Source: Platerodrilus igneus
Taxonomy: Eukaryota > Arthropoda > Insecta > Coleoptera > Lycidae
Assembly (NCBI GenBank): GCA_036346225.1
Contig: JARFIW010000115.1
Span: 2,455,001-2,519,000 of the forward strand
Direction: 5' to 3'
DNA length: 64,000 bases
The notes under the pieces: generated by a model
The model's database searches: none
What the model was told of the DNA's origin: nothing
What the model saw: only the letters and a program-made list of their open reading frames with translations
Shown: positions 25,206-40,200 of the stretch, one piece after another
Layout of the letters: every line of letters starts with the position of its first letter
Numbering within the stretch: position 1 is the stretch's first letter
Position numbers and translations under genes: made by a program

Positions 25206-28200
25206 CTGAAACACATTTTTATTTCTACAAATCTGGGGGGTTAAACAGCTTAACTTAATGTGATTAGATAAAAAGTAAGGTGAACCTACCTGCGTCTGCG
25301 TGAGTAGCCTTGTCCAGGCAGACCAAAGTAGCCACGTGGTATAACCATACGTGCATTCCCTTGCGCTGGTCTTGAGCCTCCATGAGTCATTAATAGAGCT
25401 AAATGAGCTGCATATCCTTCTGTTAGAACGGTGGCTTGATTTTGAGATTTCTTACTGACTTTACCGACTATGTAGATTTGTTTGGGTTTAAGGGATATCG
25501 ATGTATAAACGCCTATGTCTTTACTGCTGCCATAGGCTGAGTGGATGATAACGCCATGATTCTAAAATAAAAATATCAATGGAACGAATAGTTCTAACTT
25601 GATCAAAGCAATAACATTTTTTTAATATGATAATCATGTAAATTTATCTAAGATTTGTTACATGCCGAAAATCGGCATTTAAACATTTCTATAAGTTCCT
25701 AATTTGTAAGTGATTTCGCGCCAATAATTTAAAAGACTTGTGCGTGCATTTCCGTCACTTTAGTGAGTTGCGTCGGCGCTCGTGATTGCGCAGACGCTGA
25801 GAGGAACAGAAGTGGTGATTTCCGTCACGTCGGGACTAGTCAGCGAGACGTTGAGCCTAGTGGTTATCTTTGTGCTGTTATCTAGTCTTCTTTTTCCGGT
25901 TATGTAGGTTTCCTTTGTCGTGTCTCTACCTGATATCGTACCTTTACCTGTATTCCTGTCGTCCCTCTACACAAGGAAGAAGAAGACACATTAATTTGGA
26001 CTCAACCGGGGGCAAAAGGATGACCCACGCCCACAATGCTCAACGACGCCCAGCTGCCGCCAAAATAGCCGTACGGCTGTGAGGAGTCCTACAGTTTACG
26101 TGAGTACCTTTGGTTTTCTCTTACAATTAAAATAAACATTTTTGTATGTGATAATAATTTGATCATAAGTATGACGTAACCGCTCATTGCACTACATTTT
26201 GCAAATATCTTTTGTGTTACCAACTGTCGTAGTGGCTCTCATACATTACCCGCCGGGACTTTAAAAAGTATACCTTAGGGTTTAGACCTAAAGTGTAACA
26301 GATTATATTCCCTCAGTTCGTCAAAATACACAAATTATAAAACAAAAACCTACACTGTGGATATCATGAGTTTATGGGTTCTGTGGTGGATGTTTCTTTG
26401 ATCGACGTCTGATGGTGTTCGTCGACGAAGTCAAGATAAGGTAGATATAGGAAAAGATAACAGTGAAGAGATCAATTCACCGACACAAACTTCGTCCATG
26501 CACTGTTATATGCCAAAATTGGCAGTGTACAATTTTAGATTTAGTTATAATTTATAAGGTATTCCCGCGTATTTTTTAAATTAAAAACGCCAAATTCTGT
26601 AGTCCTTGAGTCGCGTCTGCGCAAAGCGATGCGGAGTGCGCGCGTGATGGAAAAAGACACCATTAAGTTACGAGCCCTCGACAAAGCAACATCTACCTGT
26701 GGGGGTGTGCGTTTTCTCTTTAGGTATGTAAGTTCCTTTTACCTGCCGGCTACCTTGTCAAAATCACTCCAAGGAGTCGATCGGATCAAGATCACTTCGC
26801 CTAGTAGATCTTGTCGAAATCACTTCGGGGAGGCAATCGGATCAAGATCACTTCGCTCTAGTATATCTTGTCGAAAACACTTCAGGGAGTCAATCGGATC
26901 AAGATCACTTCGCCCTAGTAAACTTTGACGAAATTACTTAGAGGAGTTGATCGGATCAAGATCACTTCGCCCTAGTACACTTTGTCGTAATCACTTAGAG
27001 GGAGTCTATCGGATCAAGACTACTTCGTCCTAATAGACTTTGTCAAAATCGCTTTGGGGAGTCGATCGGATCAAGATCACTTCGCTCTGGTAAACTTTGT
27101 CGAAATCACTTCGGGAAGTCCATCGTATCAAGACCACTTCGCCTTAGTAGACTGCTGAAATCATTTCGGGAAGTCGATCGGATTAAGATCACTTCGCTCT
27201 AGTAGACTGTCAAAATCACTTCGGGGAGTTGATGGGATCAGGACCACTTCGCCCTAGTAGACTTTGTCGAAATCACTCCGAGGAGTCGATCGGATCAAGA
27301 TCACTTCGCCCTAGTAGACTTTGTCAAAATCACTCCGAGGAGTCAATCGGATCAAGATCAAGATCACTTCGCCCTAGTAGACTTTGTCAAAATCACTTCG
27401 GGGAGTCGATCGGATCAAGATCAAGATCACTTCGCCCTAGTAGACTTTGTCAAAATCACTTTGGGGAGTCGATCGGATCAAGACTGTCAAAATCACTTCG
27501 GGGAGTTGATGGGATCAGGACCACTTCGCCCTAGTAGACTTTGTCGAAATCACTCCGAGGAGTCGATCGGATCAAGATCACTTCGCCCTAGTAGACTTTG
27601 TCAAAATCACTCGAGGAGTCAATCGGATCAAGATCAAGATCACTTCGCCCTAGTAGACTTTGTCAAAATCACTTCGGGGAGTCGATCGGATCAAGATCAA
27701 GATCACTTCGCCCTAGTAGACTTTGTCAAAATCACTTTGGGGAGTCGATCGGATCAAGATCAAGATCACTTCGCCCTAGTAGACTTTGTCGAAATCACTT
27801 CGGGGAGTCGATCGGATCAAGATCACTTCGCCCTAGTACACTTTGTCGAAATCACTTCGAAAAGTTCATCGTATCAAGACCACTTCGCCTTAGTAGACTG
27901 CTGAAATCATTTCGGGAAGTCGATCGGATTAAGATCACTTCGCTCTGGTAGACTGTCGAAATCACTTCGGGGAATTGATCGGATCAGGACCACTTCGCCC
28001 TAGTAGACTTTGTCGAAATCACTCCGGGGAGTCGATCGGGCCAAGATAAGTCGCCCTAATAGACTTCGTCGAAATCATTTCAGGGAGTCGATCTGGGGTC
28101 AAGATCACTTCGTCCTAGTAGACTTTGTCGAATTCACCGCGGGGAGTCGATCGGATCAAGATCACTCCGTCCTAGAAGACTTTGTGAAAATCACTTAGAG

Positions 28201-31200
28201 GGAGTCGATCTGATCAAGATCGCTTCGTCCTAGTAGTCTGTCGAAATCACTTCGGGGAGTCGATCGGGTCAAGATCGCTTTGCCCTAGTAGACTTTGTCG
28301 AAATCACTTCGGGGGGAGTCGATCGGATCAAGATCACTTTGCCCTAATAGACTTTGTCGAAATCACTTCAGGGGGAGTCGATCAGATCAAGATCAAGATA
28401 AAAATAAAGATAAAGATAAAGATAAAGCTTAAGATCAAGATCAAGATCAAGATTAAGTTCGCCCTAGTAGACCTCGTCAAAATCATTTCAAGGAGTCGAT
28501 CGAGGTCAAGATCACTTCGCCCTAGTAGACTTTGTTGAAATCATTTCAAGAAGTCGATCGGGGGTCAAGATCACTTCGCCCTAGTAGACTTTCTCGAAAT
28601 CACCGCGGGGAGTCGATCAGATCAAAATCACTCCGCCCTAGAAGACTTTGTGAAAATCACTTCGAGGGAGTCGATCTGATCAAGATCGCTTCGTCCTAGT
28701 AGTCTGTCGAAATCACTTCGGGGAGTCGATGGGGTCAAGATCGCTTTGCCCTAGTAGACTTTGTCAAAATCACTTCGGGTAGTCGATTGGATCAAGATCA
28801 CTTTGCCCTAGTAGACTTTGTCAAAATCATTTCAAGGAGTCGATCGGGGGTCAAGATCACTTCGCCCTGGTAGACTTTGTTGAAATCACCGCGGGGAGTC
28901 GATCGGATCAAGATCACTGTCTTAGAAGACTGTCAAAATCACTTAGAGGGAGTAGAACTGATCGCTTCGTCCTAGTAGTCGGTCGAAATCACTTCGGGGA
29001 GTCGATCGGGTCAAGATCGGGTCAAGATCGGGGTCAAGATCGGGTCAATATCAGGGTCAAGATCGGGGTCAAGATCGGGGTCAAGATCGGGTTCAAAATC
29101 GGGTTCAAGATCGGGGTCAAGATCGGGTCAAGATCACTTTGCCCTAGTAGACTTTGTTGAAATTACTTCGGGTAGTCGATCGCATCAAGATCAGTTCGCC
29201 CAAGTAGACTTTGTCGAAATCACCTCGAAGGAGTCGATCGGATTAAGACCACTTTGCCCTAGCAAACTTCAAAAAAAGGTTGCCGGCTATGTAAACATTT
29301 CTGGTTTTAGTTTTAAAATATGTGACTAAAACTGCGCCAATATTTCAAAAAATAGACTTGTGCGTGCATTTCCGTCACTTTAGACAGTTGCGTCGGCGCC
29401 AGAGAATGCGCAGACGCGGAGTGCGGAAGAAAGTGGGCATTTTTCCGTCACGTTATGGACTAGTCAACGAAACGTCGAACAGTGACGTTTATCTGTGTCG
29501 TCCTTTTATCTTGTCTTCTCTTTCACATATGTAGGTTTCCTGTCTCGTACCTGTTATCGCTGCCTACCTTATTCCTTTCGTATCGCTACAACAAGAAGAG
29601 GGAAGACAGAAAATCTGACTTCAACGGGGGCGAAGGCCGAACCACGCTAACTAACGCCAAGATCCTACAGCTGCCATGTTGTGAAGAGCTCCGCCTTTTA
29701 CGTGAGTACATTTTATCTATTTCCTTTAGGCGCCTCCGTTATCACGATAATATTTTTGTATGTGATAACAATTTGAGACGCAAGAATGACGTAATACCTT
29801 GTTGCGCAATATTATGAACGTGTTTATTGTTACCAACTGTCGTAGTGGCTCTTATCAATTACGCGCGGGACTTTAACAGTATACCTTAGACTAGAACAGG
29901 GGGAAAGTATAACATATCTTGTATCGAACCTGGTACCTTAATTCCTGTCACTCCCCTATGAGTACAGAAGTTACAGGAAGGACGGATGGTAATTTGATTC
30001 AGCATGACGTAGCTAAACCCAACCTTACAAAGCACCGAGGGACCCTGAGATGAATTTCCGAGATGCCACCACGTAAGTAATTTGGTTTTATTGAAATTGT
30101 GCTTGCAAATTGACTTAAAAACAGGTTGCATCCCCCTAAAAACGTGGTGGGTATGTTACAATATGGCGAATAAATTTGCAGCATAATTATGCGTTAAATT
30201 ATAACAATTGCGCAATAGTATAACAGTTGCCCGCAATAGTATAACCATGACGTGTGGTTATTCAGCAGTATAACAATGGCGCCCAACGCGCTGCGCCATT
30301 GTTATACTCCCGAATAACAACACGTCATAGTATAACAATTGACCGCAATAGTATAACAATGACGTGTAGTTCGTGAGTATAACAGCACGTCCATATTCGA
30401 TCTGGGTCGGTAAGAAAATCCTGTTCCTTTCAACGCTTCGTTCGCGCAAACTATCGTCCCCTCTACGATTTTTCACGTTCACATGCTAATAACCGGTAGA
30501 CGCAGTTGCATTTTCGTAGCTTGAAATGCATCGATTGTGGTTTTCACACCACGACCAAAAGGCGTGAAAAACGTTCTGGGATTTACACGTGAAGCTTAAA
30601 TTAAAAATGATAAAAAGAAACTTTCCTATGCCGGGTTTAAAAATCCCTAAAATTAAATACGAAATTAAAAAAGTGAAGCTTAGCCATGCGACTTGCATTT
30701 GGTAAAGAATTTTTGCATACCAACCTTGGCAATGTGACACGCTTGGTTTGTAATTTCTGCATACCGAACCTTGGCCATGTAATGTGCTCGGTTTGGAATT
30801 TTTGCATACCAAACAGTGTCCATGTGACCAACTCAATTTGGAATTTTTGCAAACCAACCTTGGCCATGTGTTTTGTACTCGAATTGGAATGACATACCGA
30901 ACCATGGCAACGTGACACGCAGTGTTTGTAATTTTTGCATACCAAAGTTTTGTAAAAATAACTTGAGCGTGGATTGAAGTTTTTACATACCAAACCTGGG
31001 CCTGAGATTGCACTCAGTTTGAAATTTTTACATAGCAACGTTGACCATGTGACACACTCGGTTTGAAATATCTACATACCAAACCCTAGCGATGTGACAC
31101 GCGCAGTTTCGAACTTTTGCATACCTTGGCCATGAAGCGCTCGGTTTGGAATTTTTGCATACCAAACAGTGTTCATGTGACTCGCTCGATTTGAAACTTT

Positions 31201-34200
31201 TGCAAACCAAACCTTGGCAATGTCACGTGCAGGGTTGCAATTTCGGTTGTTACATGCCAAAAATCGGCATGTAAACTTTCCTAATTTTAGTTTTTGAATT
31301 TGTAAGTGAATTCGTGCCAATAAATTTAAAAGACTTGTGCGTGCATTTCCGTCACTTTAGATAGTTGCGTTAGCGCTCGAGATTGCGCAGATGCAGAGTA
31401 GAAAGAAAATGGTGATTTCCGTCACGTCGGGACTAGTCAAGAAAACGTCGAACCGAGTGGTTATCTGTGTGCCGTTATCTTGTCTTCTCTTTCAGATATG
31501 TAGGTTTCCTGCCTTGTACCTGTTATCGTACCTCTACCTGTATTCCTTTACAGTACCTCTACACAGAAGAGAGAAGACAAATTTAAATTGACTTCGACGA
31601 GGGGGCAAAGGTCGACCACGCCCACAACGCTCAACCAACGCGGAGAGCCTAACGCGAGAATAGCTGCCATGTGTTACGTGCCGAAATCGGCACTAAACCT
31701 TCTTAATTAAGTTTTAATTTGTAAGGATTTCGCGCCAATGAATTTAAAAAGACTTGTGCGCGTATTTCCGTCACTTCAGATAGTGCGTTGCGCGAGATTT
31801 GCGCCGACGCGGGGTGTCAAGAAGGGAAGGGTGATTTCCGGCACACGTGTTGGGACTAGCCTCCGAGACGTAAACACGTGTAGTTGGCTTGTATCGTATC
31901 GTGTCTTTTTCCGGATATGTAGGTTTCCTGTGATTCCAAATTTATCGTACCTTTACCTGTCTCCCTTACCTTATTTTTGTCTACATATAGGAAGAAGACA
32001 AATTAAATTTGCATTCAACCGGGCTCAAGAATTACCACGCCCAAAAGATCAGCGAAGCAGTCGATGCCCGAAAGACTAGCGAAGCCGCCGCCGACATCAT
32101 GGAGTAATTCTGCAAGAAGCCCTACATGTTAACGTGAGTACCCCATTGGGGTTTTCTTTAAAATTCGGTTTGGAATTTTTGCATACCAAACAGTTTCCAT
32201 GTGACCCGCTCGATTTGGAACTTTTGCAAACCGAACCCTGGCAATGTCACGTGCAGGTTTGTATTAGCCACATAACTTGAACACGGATTGGAATTTTTGC
32301 ATACAGAACCTTAGCCATGTGATTTGCGCTAAATTTGGAATTTTTGAATACAATCTTGGGCATGTGACGTGTTTGGTTTGGAACTTTTGCATACGAAACC
32401 TTCACAATGTGATACGCACTGTTTGGATTTTTGCATATTAAATTTTGGTCATGTGACTTGTATTCGGTATGGAATTTTTGCATACCAAACCTTGGCCATG
32501 TGATTTGCACTCGGTTTGGAATTATGACATATCGAACCATGGCAATGTGACACGCACTGTTTCTGCATACCGACGTTTGGATAAATAACTCAAATGCAGA
32601 TTGAAATTTTTACATACCAAACATTGGCCATGTGACTTGCGCTCAGTTTGGAATTTTTGCATACCGCACTGTGTCCATGTGACCAGCTTGATTTGGAATT
32701 TTTGCATACCAAACTTTGACCATGTGACGTGCTCGGTTTAGAATTTTTGCATACCGAACCCTGGCGATGTGGTGTGTGCATTTTCGAATTTTTGCATACC
32801 GAAACTTGGCCATGTGAAGTGCTCGATTTGGAATTTTTGCATACCGAACTTTAGACATGTGACATGTTTGGTTTGGAATTTTTGCATGTGATGTGCACGG
32901 TTAGGAATTTTTGTATACCGAATCTTGGTCATGTGACTTGTATTCGTTATGGAATTTTTGCTTCCCGAACCTTGGCCATGTGTTTTGTACTTCCTTTGGA
33001 ACCTTGGGAATGTGACGTGCACTGTTTGTAATTTCTGCATACTGGAGATCGGCAAAAATTACTTAAGCACTGATTGGAATTTTTACATACCAAACCTGGA
33101 CCGTGTGATTGCGCTGTTTGAAATTTTTATACAGCAAATTTTGGCCATGTGACATGCTCAGTTTGGAATTTTTGCATACCAAAATTTTGGTCATGTGACT
33201 TGTATTTGGATGGAATTTTTGCATACCCAACCTGACTATGTGATTTGCGCTCGGTTTGGAATTTTTGCATACTGAACCTTGGCCAGGTCACGTGCTTAAT
33301 TTTGGAATACAAAACCCTAACAATGTGACACGATCGCTTCAAACTTTTACATACCAAACGTTGGCCATGTAGCGCTCGATTTGGAATTTTTGTATAACGA
33401 ACAGTGTACATGCTCTATTTGGAAATTTTACAAACCGAACCCTGGCAATGTCATGTGCAGGTTTGTAATTTCTGTATACCGAAGTTTGGCCATGTAACTT
33501 GAGCGCCGATTGGAATTTTTGCATAATGAACCTTGGCCATGTGACACGCTGTTACGTGCCAATAAATTGGCACTTAAACATGTTTTAGTTTAATTTTGAT
33601 GTGCGGAAGTTTCGCGCCATAAATTCAAAAGACTCGGTGCGCGAATCTCCGTTACGTCACAGTGCGTTTGCGCCAGATCGCGCGACGCGAGTGGAGTAGG
33701 GACAAAGTGGGGGAAAGTTTCCGTTAGACGCTTTAACGTGGCTTTTTTGCCTGAACCTTCGAGTGGAGTGGACGTTTTTAGGTATCGTATCGTGCCTTAT
33801 CTTTATTTATGTAGATATCCTTGCCTGATTGTCTTTGTTTGTCGCCCTTTACCATGTTCCCGTCTTTCCCTGCATAGGTAGAGATAATTTGCAGCCGTTG
33901 GCGAACCGTACTGCACGACCCTGGATGAACGAGCCCATGACTGCCGGAGCTGGTCCAAGCGCTTTGGAAGAGCGTTCGGCGTACCACCTTTAACTACCTA
34001 AAAAGGGCCCTCCGTAGCCCTGATGGATTTCAACAGAAGCCAACTTTAAACCAGGGACATATTCATCTGAGTAATTGCTGTATAACCTATTGTCTTAACT
34101 TTATATATTTTTCCGATATTGCGTAATATAATTTGTGCATTGGTGACGTCATTGATAGATGGGCGCGCCAAATCTGTATAAGATTAGCGCTACCAACTGC

Positions 34201-37200
34201 CGGTAGCGTCGCTTTTTCATCGCGCTTGCGCGATGTATTTATCGATTTTTTAAACTGTAAGAATTGCGTTTTTAAGCTGTAAGAATTTGGTTTTAAATCG
34301 TAAGAACGCTCGGTTTGGAATATCAGCATACCGAACCCCAGCAATGTGACATATTCGGTTTCGTACTTTTGCATACCAAACCTAGGCCATGAAACGCTCG
34401 ATTTGGAATTTTTGCAAACCGAACCTCGGCAATGTTATGTGCAGGTTTGTCCCGGCTCCATAACTTGAGCGTGGATTGGAATTTTTGTAAAATGAACCTT
34501 GGCTAAGTGTCTTGCGCTCGGTTTGGAATTTTTACATACAGAACCTTGGCCATGTGATTTACACTCGGTGTGGAACAATGACATTATGAACCATGGCAAT
34601 GTGACGTGCACTGTTTGTAATTTCTGCATACCGACGTTTGACTGTATAAATCGAGTGCAGATTGGAATTTTTACATACCAAAGTTGGCCATGTGACACGC
34701 TCGGTTTGGAATATCTGCATACCGAACCTTGGCCATGTGTCTTGTGCTCGGTTTAGAATTTTTGCATACAGAACCTTGGCCATATGATTTGTGCTAAGTT
34801 TGTAATTTTTGTATACCGAATCTTCACAATGTGATGTGCACGGTTTGGAATTTTTGCATACCAAATTTTGGCTACATAACTTGAGCATAGATTGGAATTT
34901 TTACATACCAAACCTTGGACGTGTGGCACGCTCTGTTTGGAATATCTTAATGCCGAACCTTGTGCACGAGACTTGTGCACGGTTTGGAATTTTTGCATAC
35001 CAAAATTTTGGTCATGTAGCTTGTATTCGGTATGGAATTTTTTGTATACCAAACCTTGAACATGTGATTTGCGCTCGGTTTGGAATTTTTCAATACAAAA
35101 TCTTGACCATGTAACGCGACGCGTTGGGTTTGGAATTTTTGCATACTGAACCTTGTGTTATGTGCTTCATTTTTGAATTTTTGCATACCAAACGATGGCC
35201 TCATGACAGCTTGGTTTAGAATTTCTGCATAACAAACCTTAGACATGTGACGTGTGTGGTTTGCAATTTTTTTATACACAACTTTAGACGTGTGACATGC
35301 TCGGTTTGGAATTTATGCATCCCAAAGCTTGGACTGTGACATACTCAGTTTGGAGTTTCTGCAAACCAAACCTTAGCCATATGATATACTCGGTTTAGAA
35401 TTTTTGCATACCAGACCTTGGTCATGTGATGCACTCGGTTTGGAATTTCTGAACAACGAACCTTGGCTGTAACTTGCATTAGATTTGGAATTTCTAAATA
35501 CCAAACCAATGTGACGAGCTTGGTTTAAAATTTTTGCATACTGAACTATGGCCATGCAACGCACTCGGTTTGGAATTTTTGCAAACCGAACCTCGATTGT
35601 GGTTTGCGTTCAGTTTGGAAATGTTGCATACCAAACCTTGGCTATGTGACACTTGGAATTTCTGCATACCACACGTTGGCCATGTGACAGGCTTGGTTTA
35701 GAATTTTTACATATCAGACCTTGGTAGTGTGATGTGCTCGGTTGGGAATTTCTGCACAATAAACCTCAGATGCAAATTGCGTTCGGTGTGGAATTTCTGC
35801 ATACCAAACCTTGGCTATGTGACGCATTCCGTTGGGAATGTCTGCATACCGAATGTTGGCCATGTGACAGGCTTAGTTTAGAATTTTTGCATACCAGACC
35901 TTGGTCATGTGATGCGCTTGGTTTGTAAATTCTGCACAAAGAACCTTGGCTGTGAGTTGCATTAGATTTGGATTTTCTAAATACCAAATCTGTTACGAGC
36001 TTGGTTTGAAATTTTTGCATACTGAACTTTGGCCATGCGATGCACTCGATCTGGAATTTTTGCATACAGAACCTCGGCTGTGACTTGCGTTCGGTTTGAA
36101 ATTTCTGCATACCAAACGTAGGCCATGTGACAGCTTGGTTTAGAATTTTTGAATACCAGACCTTGGTCAGGTGATGCGCTCGTTTTGGAATTTCTACATA
36201 ACAAACCTTGGCTGTGACTTCCATTAGGATTGGAATTTCTAAATACCAAAACCTATGTGACGAGCTTGGTTTGGAATTTTTGCATACTGAACTTTAGCCA
36301 TGCAAAGCACTCGGTTTGGAATTTCTTCATACCAAATGTTGGCCATGTGACAGCTTGGTTTACAATTTTTGCATACCAGGCCTTGGTCATGTGATGCGCT
36401 CGATTTGAAATTTCTAAATACATAATTTAATGGACGAATAAATGAATGATTGAATGAATAAATAAATAAATGAATGATGGAATGGATGAATGGATAATTG
36501 AATGAATGAATACTTGAACACGAATAAGTAATTAATATATACATTAATGAATGAATGAATGTAAGGATGAGTGAATGAATGAATGAATAAATATATAAAT
36601 AAATGAATGAATTAAAGAACGAATGCATGAATTAATGGATGAATGAATAATTACAGAATAAATGGATACATAAATAATAAATAAATAAATGAATGATCGA
36701 ATGAATTAATACATAAATATTTAAATGAATAAATAAATGCATAAATGAATGAATGAATGATAACATCAATGAGCGAATAAATACATAAAAAACGAAGGAA
36801 TGAACAAATCGATGAGAAATGCATTAATGATCGAATGTATGAATTAAGGAATGCAAACATAATTAAACACATAGATGAATGAATTAATTAAAGATTGAAT
36901 GAATGAATACATAAATAGAATGAAAAATAAATACATGAACGAATGAATAAATGGCTGAAAGGAGGAATACCTAAATAAATATATGAATAATTACATACAT
37001 AAACAAATGAACGAATAAATGATTGAATGAATCAATGAATGATTTAATGAGTGAATGAAGGAATGAATCAATGGCTGAATGAATGAGTAAATAAATAATA
37101 AGTGAAAGAATAAAGAAATACATACATAAATAAATGAATGAATAGATGAATAAATGATTACATAAATAAGTAAATGGTAGAATGAATAAGTGAATACATA

Positions 37201-40200
37201 AATAAATGAATAACTCGATGAATGATTGAATAATTGAGTGATAAAATGAATGGCTGAATGAGTGAACGATTGAAAGAATGAATAAGTAAATAAATGAATG
37301 AATAAATGCATAAGTATATAAATTGAAAACGTAAATAAATAAGTAATTGACTGAATAAATAATTATTTATTTATTTACACAAATAAATGAGTGCATGAAT
37401 CAATGAATAAATGGAATGAGTGAATAACTATGTTCGGTCTCTTTGTCGCATGTTTGCGTGGTTAATTTTAAGTTACTTTAAATTCGTAGTTGTAAATCTA
37501 ATTGTAAAACTGTCATCCCTTGTTCCCTTATATCCTGCCGTAAAAATTCCTTGTGCATGTGTGAATAAGTTGGACTAAGAGTAGTGAACAAACACTCTCT
37601 TATGGATATCGAAGCAGAACAGTCGGTTTTTCGTTCGGTAACGTAAGTTAGTCATAGTGCAGCGGAATGTGAATTTATTTGTTAAACCCCTAAAAAACAC
37701 AGTGCAAGTGCAACGTAACACGGACTAAATCTCGCATACAGTCCACTTAGTTGAAGGAATAGGAACTGCAGCTTAGAACAACAAAACAACGCGGAGGTAA
37801 GTCGATATACAAATTTATAAAACCTCTGCGCAATAAACAAACTAAATGAATGAATAAATAAATGGATACATAAATAAAAATAAATCTATGAATATGTAAA
37901 TAAATACTTAAATAAATGAATGAATACATAAATAAATAACAAATGAGCGAATACATAAATAAATAAATACTTAGACGAATGAATGGGTGAATGAATGAAA
38001 ATGCCATTAAATAAATCAATGAATGAATCAACCAATGAATGAATGGGTGGGTGAATGAATGATTGAATAAAGAAATACATAAACAAATGAATGAATATTA
38101 AAATAAATACATAAATGAATGAATGAGTGAATCAAAATAAATACATAAATAGATAAATGAATGAATAATAAATAAATGCATAAATGATTGACTGGATGAA
38201 TGGTTGAATGAATTAGTGGACCACTGAATGCATCAATGAATGGAGTGACTGAGTGAATAAATACATAAATAGATAAACAAATGATTAAATAAATAAATAA
38301 ATAATTTAATGAATGAATAAATGAACGATTGAATGAATGAATAAATAAATAAATAGATATGCACAAATAAATCGACAATGGATTAATGATTGAATGACTG
38401 AGTAAATAAATAAAAACACAAATACAAATGAAGATTGAATAAATCAATGTATGAATGAATGAATGGATTGGAATAATGAATGAGTCATTAAAATGGATGA
38501 ATATATAAATAAATGGATGAATAAATATATGAAAACGAATACATAAATAAATGAATGATGGAATCAAAGAATAAATTGGTGAATGATAGAATGAATAAAT
38601 ATATAAATAAATGAACGAATAAGTGAATGAATGAATGGATGAATGAATGATTAAATGAATGAATGATTATATGGATAAATACACAAATAGAAAATGATTG
38701 AATAAATAAATATTTACATAAATAAATGAATGAAAATGATGAACGAATGAATGGAAGAATGATGAACGATTAATTGCAGAATAACTATGTACATAAATAA
38801 ATGATTGTATGTATGAATGAATGACTGAATGAATGAATACATAAATAAATAATTGAATGAATAAATAAATGAATGAATGAATCAGTGAATGGATGGATGA
38901 ATACATAAATAACTAAATAAATGAACGAATTCATAATTAAATACGTAATCTTGACAATATGATACACTCGGTTTGAAATTTTTGCATACCGAACCTAGGT
39001 TGTGACGTGCGTTCGGTTTGGAATTTCTGCATACCAAACCTTGGCTCTGACACATTCGGTTTGGAATTTCTGGATACCAAACCTTGGTCATGTGACCGGC
39101 TCAATTTAGAATTTTTGCATACCAGACGTGGGCCATGTGACGTGTCGGTTTGCAATTTCTGCACAACAAATCTTGTTCGGTTTGGAATTTCTGCATACCA
39201 AACCTTGGCTATGTGACACATTCTGCTTGGAATGTCTGCATACCAAATGTTGACCATGTGACAGGCTTGGTTTTGAATTTTTGCATACCAGACCTTGGTC
39301 ATGTGATGCGCTCGGTTTGGAATTTTTGCATAACAAACCTTGGCTGTGACTTGCAATAGATTTCGAATTTCTACATACCAAACCTGTGTGACGAGCTTGG
39401 TTTGAAATTTTTGAACTATGGTCATGCAACGCACTCAGTTTGAAATTTTTGCATACCGACCCTCGGCTGTAACTTGCGTTCGGTTTGAAATTTCTGCATA
39501 CCGAACCTTGGCTATGTGATGCACTCAGTTTAGAATTTTTGCATATCAATCTTGACAATGTGGCGTGCTCAGTTTGGACTTTTTGCATACCGAATGTTGG
39601 ATTTGTGCGAGCTCAATTTGGAATTTTTGCATACCTAATCTTGACAATAAGATACACTCGGTTTGAAATTTCTGGAGACCGAACCTTGGCCATAAGATGC
39701 ACTCGGTTTGGAATTTTTGCATACCGAACCTCGGCTGTGACTTGAATTCAGTTTGGAATTTGTGCATACCTAACCCTGGCCATGCGACGCACTCGGTTTG
39801 GAATTTTTACATATCGAACCTCGGCTGTGACTTGCGTTCGGTTTAGAATTTTTGCATACCGAACCCTGGTCATGTGATGTACTTGGTTTGGAATTTTCGC
39901 ATATCATTCTTGACAGTGTGGCGTGCTCGTTTTGAAGTTTTTGCATACCGAATGTTGGCTTTGTGCAAGCTCAGTTTGGAATTTTTGTATACTGAACTTT
40001 GGCTATGTGATGCACTCGGTTTGGATTTTTCGCATATCAATCTTGACAATGTGGCGTGCTCGGTTTGGACTTTTTGCATACGGAATGTTGACTTTATGCG
40101 AGTTTTTGCATACCTAATTTTTGAGATATGATGCACTCCGTTTGAAAATTTTGGAGACCAAACCTTGGCCATGTGACGTGCTCGGTTTGGAATTTTTGAT

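Noticed and set aside
26629..28198. Arg/Ser-rich periodic frames resembling RS or repeat proteins
   Set aside because: Generated by the 57-bp minisatellite; open in several frames at once and with no unique ends.
26757..29275. CRISPR-like alternation of repeats and spacers
   Set aside because: Units are contiguous tandem copies with no unique spacers, in an animal genome.
36239..38906. Long minus-strand frames rich in Ile, His, Ser, Phe (also + strand 51901-56076)
   Set aside because: They are translations of ATGAATGA/TTCATTTATT repeats, which lack stops by composition. No start context, domain or splice logic.
30486..39767. Frames with [11 protein letters not shown] or MQKFQTE periodicity
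   Set aside because: Products of the 45-bp minisatellite; overlapping frames on both strands are equally open.
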